DNA from: Candidatus Omnitrophota bacterium
GTDB lineage: Bacteria > Omnitrophota > Gorgyraeia > B26-G9
Length of the DNA: 35,931 nt
Direction: 5' to 3'
NCBI GenBank assembly: GCA_028718845.1
Contig: JAQULA010000001.1
Location: forward strand, 1-35,931
Below the pieces are notes generated by a model that did no database searches, was not told the origin of the DNA, and saw nothing but the letters and a program-made list of their open reading frames with translations. Shown here one piece after another: positions 32,186-35,931 of the stretch. The translations under genes and the position numbers were made by a program. The number at the start of each line of letters is the position of its first letter. Position 1 is the stretch's first letter.

Positions 32186-33969
32186 AACGGCTTGCGGTGT
32201 TCCTGAGTGTGCTGACGGTTTTTGCCTGCGGCGGATTGCGCGCGGAAGAGTTGGCTCCGGCCATGCTCGCGGCATCGGCCCAACCGGCAATCACCCCGCT
32301 GTCCAAAGGGATTGACAGCCTGATTTCCCTGGACCTGCGGATGATCGATATTAACGACGCGCTGAAATATTTTTCTCTCAAGAGCGGATTGAATATCGTG
32401 ACCACGAAGTCGGTGACCGGGCGGGTGACGTTAATAGTGGAAGATGTCCCGGTGAAAGATGTCCTGGATATTATGCTGCGTTCAAACGGGCTTGCCTACG
32501 ATAAGGTAGGAAATATTTATAATGTTATGACTCAGGAGGAATATAAACAGCTTTATGGCCAAAAATTTGCCGACGTGCGCGAAGTAAAAATATTTCGTCT
32601 GAACTATGCCATCCCGGATCAGGCGTTCAGCCTGCTGGACGCGGTAAAAAGCGAAGTCGGCCGGATTTTGGTCGACCCGGAATCCGGCAGTGTATTATGC
32701 ATGGATTCTCCGGAAAAAATTCGGCAGATGGAAAAAGTACTGAAAGAATTCGAACAGCAAAACGTAACCCGGGTTTTCCCCCTGAATTACGCGAAAGCCA
32801 AAGTCGTCGAAGAGCAGCTGATGACCCGCCTGGATGCGAAGAAAGTCGGGTCAATCAAGGCGGATGAACGCGCGAACCAGGTTATCGTGCAGGCGTTCCC
32901 GGAGCGCATGAAGGAAATAGAAGAACTTATTGCCGCGCTGGATAAAAAAACCAAGCAGATATTGCTGGAAGCGAAAATAGTTAAAGTCAAAATTGCCGAC
33001 GGCACCGAAGTGGGGATTGAATGGGAAGGGTTATTTGAAGCGTCGGGAAAGAACGGGAATTTGACCTATGTCGGCTCGACCCCGTTTGCCGCGGTGCAAT
33101 CGACCACCGCGGATTGGCGTTCGCGTGCGCAGGTATATGAAGACGTCGGTAATGTGGGGTCTTATGCGTTCAGCGGTACGACCTCGAACTATTCCAGCAG
33201 CACTTCCAACATCGGTATCGATCAGCTGCATATCGGGTTTATCGGGTCAAATGATTTCGATGTCTTATTGACCTATCTGAATACTTTAAGCGAAACCAAA
33301 ATTCTTTCCAGTCCTAAAATAGCGGTAACCAATAACCAGGAAGCGCGTATTCATGTCGGCGAACGCCAGGCTTATGTAACCACGACCACGACTACCGGTT
33401 CATCGACAAGCACCGTGTCCGAACAGGTTAATTTTATCGATATCGGGATCCAGCTGGATGTTGTTCCGCGGATCAGCGAAGACGGGTTTATCGATATTAA
33501 ATTAAAGACGGAAGTGAGCAGTGTGGTGAAAATTTTAGTGACGCCGTCGGAGAACCAGATCCCGATCGTGGATACGTCTCTGGCGGAAACGTCGGTGCTG
33601 GTCAAAGACGGGTGTACCGTGGTTATCGGTGGTTTGCGTAAAGATGAGGAAACGAAAACAGAGAAGCGGGTCCCGATTTTAAGCAAGATTCCCGTGCTGG
33701 GGAAATTGTTCCAGAAGACCAGCAGTTCTACCGAGCGCACGGAATTGTTGATTCTGATTACGCCGACAATTATCAGCGGAGAGGCTTTGATCGCCAACGG
33801 AGGAGCACCGATCGGCGATGCGAATATTAAGCCGCCGCAGGATTATGGAGAAGTTGAAAAAATAAAAGAGGACCAGAAAACGCACATGCCGCCTCCTCCG
33901 GAAGCCGGCTTTGGCGGGATGGAAATGAAAGGGTTTAAAGTGTATAAGGGCTCAGGGAGCGATGACTAA
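32182..33969 (+). CDS. Secretin (GspD/PilQ family)
   Basis: A 595-residue outer-membrane channel subunit. A signal peptide covers about residues 1-21. Residues about 45-120 are an N0/STN domain (LRMIDINDALKYFSLKSGLNIV), then two N1-type repeats with VFPLNYAKAKVVEEQL and IKADERANQVIVQAFPERM. The C-terminal secretin domain (about 255-535) has VGIEWEGLFE, FDVLLTYLNTLSETKILSSPKI, FIDIGIQLDVVPRI and the final RTELLILITPTII. It should multimerise into the outer-membrane pore of a type II secretion or type IV pilus-like machine with the neighbouring ATPase and GspC-like proteins. It overlaps its downstream neighbour by 8 bp. Confidence 0.92.
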   Translation: MKRLAVFLSVLTVFACGGLRAEELAPAMLAASAQPAITPLSKGIDSLISLDLRMIDINDALKYFSLKSGLNIVTTKSVTGRVTLIVEDVPVKDVLDIMLRSNGLAYDKVGNIYNVMTQEEYKQLYGQKFADVREVKIFRLNYAIPDQAFSLLDAVKSEVGRILVDPESGSVLCMDSPEKIRQMEKVLKEFEQQNVTRVFPLNYAKAKVVEEQLMTRLDAKKVGSIKADERANQVIVQAFPERMKEIEELIAALDKKTKQILLEAKIVKVKIADGTEVGIEWEGLFEASGKNGNLTYVGSTPFAAVQSTTADWRSRAQVYEDVGNVGSYAFSGTTSNYSSSTSNIGIDQLHIGFIGSNDFDVLLTYLNTLSETKILSSPKIAVTNNQEARIHVGERQAYVTTTTTTGSSTSTVSEQVNFIDIGIQLDVVPRISEDGFIDIKLKTEVSSVVKILVTPSENQIPIVDTSLAETSVLVKDGCTVVIGGLRKDEETKTEKRVPILSKIPVLGKLFQKTSSSTERTELLILITPTIISGEALIANGGAPIGDANIKPPQDYGEVEKIKEDQKTHMPPPPEAGFGGMEMKGFKVYKGSGSDD

Positions 33970-35931
33970 GAATATGAAGCTAAACCGCATCGACCGATGT
34001 TATGAAAAAATCCGGCACGGAGTGTGTTTTGTCGTCCTGCTTGGTTTTTTGCTGGCGTTCACGCCTTTGCGGGCGCAGGCGGAGGTAAAACCCGCTAAGG
34101 ATAAACGCTCAGGGACGACTTCTGTCCCGGCTAAGGCGGAGCAGTCGAACGCCGAATCAGCGGCTCCCGCTCCGGGATCGGCCGATTCCGGAGCCGTATC
34201 CGGGGGGACCGGCGAGCAGGCCGCGCAAATGGGTCTGCGCGTAGCCGAAGAAGAGATCGGTTTTTTAAGGCAGGAATTTGATAATCTCAATAAGGTATTT
34301 ACCCAGGCATCGACTGAGATTTCTCAGCTGAAGAATGAGAACAGCCGGATGGCGGATGAAAATTTGTCACTATTAAATCAGGTGGCGGGGATGAAAAAAC
34401 AGGTCGGCGAAAAAGAACAAAACGTTGACTTGTTAAAAAATTTGATGCAGGAAAAAGAACAGGAATTCAACAGCCGGATGGAAAAATTCGCGCTGCAGAT
34501 AAAAGAACTCGACCGGGTGAAGGACGAAAACAGCCGGATCAACGTGGAGAAACAGGTATTACAGGCCCAAATAGCCGATTTGCAGAAACAAATTACCGAT
34601 CAATCCCAGCAGGTAAGCGTATCGCTGAATAAAGAGCAGGAATATAACAGCCGTTTATCGGAAATGAGCGCTCAGGTAGTGGAACTGAGCGCGCTTAAGG
34701 ATGAAAACCGCCGGATCGTGGCGGAAAAACAGTCGCTGCTGAGTCAGGTTGTTGATTTACAAAAAAAGATTGCCGCACTGGATCAAAAAGCCAAAGCGTC
34801 CGAACAACAGGAGAAAACTAAAGGGCAGGAATATAGTGCCCGGCTGGCTGAGTTGAGAGCGCAGGTTAAGGAGCTTAATCAGCTCAAGGATGAAAATACC
34901 CGGATCAATGCCGAGAAAGAGGCGTTACGGGTCCAGTTTGCCGGATTGCAAAAACAGCTTGCCGGACAGGAACAGCAGGCGTCATTATCGCAGAAGAAAG
35001 AGCAGGAGTATAATGACCGGATAACCCGGCTGACGGCGCAGGCGCAGGAGTTGGATAAGCTTAAGGACGATAACCGGCGGATGGCGGAGGAGAAGCAGTC
35101 GCTGCAGGGCCAGGTAGCCGGATTGCAGGAACAGCTCGCGGCGCAGGATCAGCAGTCCGGCACGGCCGCGAAGCTGGCGCAGCAGAAGGAACAGGAATAT
35201 ACCGATCGATTGGCGGAATTAAACCGCCGGGTGCAGGAGTCGGATAAGCTCAAGGACGATAACCGGCGGATGGCGGAGGAGAAGCAGTCGCTGCAGGGCC
35301 GGGTCGCCGAATTGCAGGAACAGCTCGCGGCGCAGGATCAGCAGTCCGGCACGGCCGCGAAGCTGGCGCAGCAGAAGGAACAGGAATATACCGATCGATT
35401 GGCGGAATTAAACCGCCGGGTGCAGGAGTTGGATAAGCTCAAGGACGATAACCGGCGGATGGCGGAGGAGAAGCAGTCGCTGCAGGGCCGGGTCGCCGAA
35501 TTGCAGGAACAGCTCGCGGCGCAGGATCAGCAGTCCGGCACGGCCGAACGGCAGTTCCGGGATAAAATGCAGGAATATAATAACCGGATAGCTGAACTAA
35601 CCAATGATTTTAATCAGCTTAAGGATGAAAATACCCGGATCAATGCCGAGAAAGAGGCGTTACGGGTCCAGTTTGCCGGATTGCAAAAACAGCTTGCCGG
35701 ACGGGAACAGCAGGCGTCATTATCGCAGAAGAAAGAGCAGGAGTATAATGACCGGATAACCCGGCTGACGGCGCAGGCGCAGGAGTTGGATAAGCTTAAG
35801 GACGATAACCGGCGGATGGCGGATGAGAAGCAGGCATTGTTAAGCCAGGTGTCCGGGGCCCAAAAACAAATTGTCGAACAGGCTGAAAACGTAAATGTGA
35901 TCAAGAAGCAGGCGCTGGATAAGGAACGGGA
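33962..35931 (+). CDS. Exported long coiled-coil protein with internal repeats (3' partial)
   Basis: The frame opens at ATG 33962, overlapping the secretin stop, and remains open to the window end (656 codons seen). A hydrophobic segment at about residues 20-43 (VCFVVLLGFLLAFTPLRAQA) is a signal peptide or anchor. A short Ala/Ser/Pro-rich linker follows, then more than 550 residues of heptad-type coiled coil rich in Gln, Glu, Lys and Leu, with recurring units of the type LKDENxRMAEEKQSLxxQVAxLQ. Repeats of 63 codons (exactly nine heptads) are nearly identical in DNA. Linked to the secretin, it may be a periplasm-spanning rod or fibre. The C-terminus is not visible, so any domain there is unknown. 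Confidence 0.75.
   Translation, partial: MTKNMKLNRIDRCYEKIRHGVCFVVLLGFLLAFTPLRAQAEVKPAKDKRSGTTSVPAKAEQSNAESAAPAPGSADSGAVSGGTGEQAAQMGLRVAEEEIGFLRQEFDNLNKVFTQASTEISQLKNENSRMADENLSLLNQVAGMKKQVGEKEQNVDLLKNLMQEKEQEFNSRMEKFALQIKELDRVKDENSRINVEKQVLQAQIADLQKQITDQSQQVSVSLNKEQEYNSRLSEMSAQVVELSALKDENRRIVAEKQSLLSQVVDLQKKIAALDQKAKASEQQEKTKGQEYSARLAELRAQVKELNQLKDENTRINAEKEALRVQFAGLQKQLAGQEQQASLSQKKEQEYNDRITRLTAQAQELDKLKDDNRRMAEEKQSLQGQVAGLQEQLAAQDQQSGTAAKLAQQKEQEYTDRLAELNRRVQESDKLKDDNRRMAEEKQSLQGRVAELQEQLAAQDQQSGTAAKLAQQKEQEYTDRLAELNRRVQELDKLKDDNRRMAEEKQSLQGRVAELQEQLAAQDQQSGTAERQFRDKMQEYNNRIAELTNDFNQLKDENTRINAEKEALRVQFAGLQKQLAGREQQASLSQKKEQEYNDRITRLTAQAQELDKLKDDNRRMADEKQALLSQVSGAQKQIVEQAENVNVIKKQALDKER
35054..35546 (+). 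repeat. 189-bp tandem repeats in the coiled-coil gene
   Basis: Units begin at 35054, 35243 and 35432 (GATAAGCT), a period of exactly 189 bp or 63 codons; the third is partial. They differ by only a few bases. A second, dispersed pair is 34886-35098 and 35621-35833, with about two mismatches and an offset of 735 bp (245 codons, 35 heptads). Confidence 0.85.

Overview
The window reads as the chromosome of a Gram-negative (diderm) bacterium from a poorly cultured lineage. Evidence for an outer membrane is an LpxL-type acyltransferase, a secretin with a GspC-like partner and an ExeA-like ATPase, and several Sec-exported proteins. The overall gene style (glucosyl-diacylglycerol-type glycosyltransferase, many TPR proteins, tandem GalT homologues, large Rhs proteins, short MerR regulators) reminds me of Omnitrophota or the wider PVC group. 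That placement is inference; no rRNA or marker set is present to settle it.

Layout. 1-6914 is a compact forward block of envelope and housekeeping genes: a partial SGNH/TPR protein, a UgtP/MGDG-synthase-like glycosyltransferase, a lipid A-type acyltransferase, a GT2 glycosyltransferase, pcm, a small-multidrug-export family membrane protein and priA. 6915-7153 holds a strong promoter and a leader hairpin. These precede a probable operon: a BcsA-like membrane glycosyltransferase, a protein built of ten exact 26-residue helical repeats, and a 1474-residue Sec-exported Rhs/YD-repeat protein. The Rhs C-terminal tip is a phospholipase A2-like domain, followed by a membrane protein that is probably its immunity partner.

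14549-22344 is the most unusual part. Downstream of the intact rhs gene lie five further copies of the end of the Rhs core (cassettes 1-5), all on the same strand. Each starts at a different place in the core. The first four run through a DPxGL boundary into a different AT-rich, cysteine-rich tip, and each is followed within 9-58 bp by an unrelated small gene. The fifth is wrecked and has lost its tip. The pattern fits a reservoir of displaced toxin tip/immunity modules. Long identical patches between copies show that they exchange sequence. The array ends in a truncated secreted Ig-like protein, then a DUF1573 protein and a divergent thioredoxin-CcdA fusion, which may handle disulfides.

24031-29746 is ordinary core sequence: a TPR protein, fmt, two tandem GalT-family genes (the first has lost the catalytic histidine), gapdh with a clear terminator, and a Nudix hydrolase. 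29747-35931 has a promoter, a MerR-type regulator and a type II secretion/type IV pilus-like cluster: an ExeA-like ATPase with an in-frame amber stop, a GspC-like protein, a secretin, and a long exported coiled-coil protein that runs off the window. Several intergenic gaps carry short degenerate word-repeats that I could not assign to a known class. I saw no tRNA, rRNA, CRISPR array or transposase.
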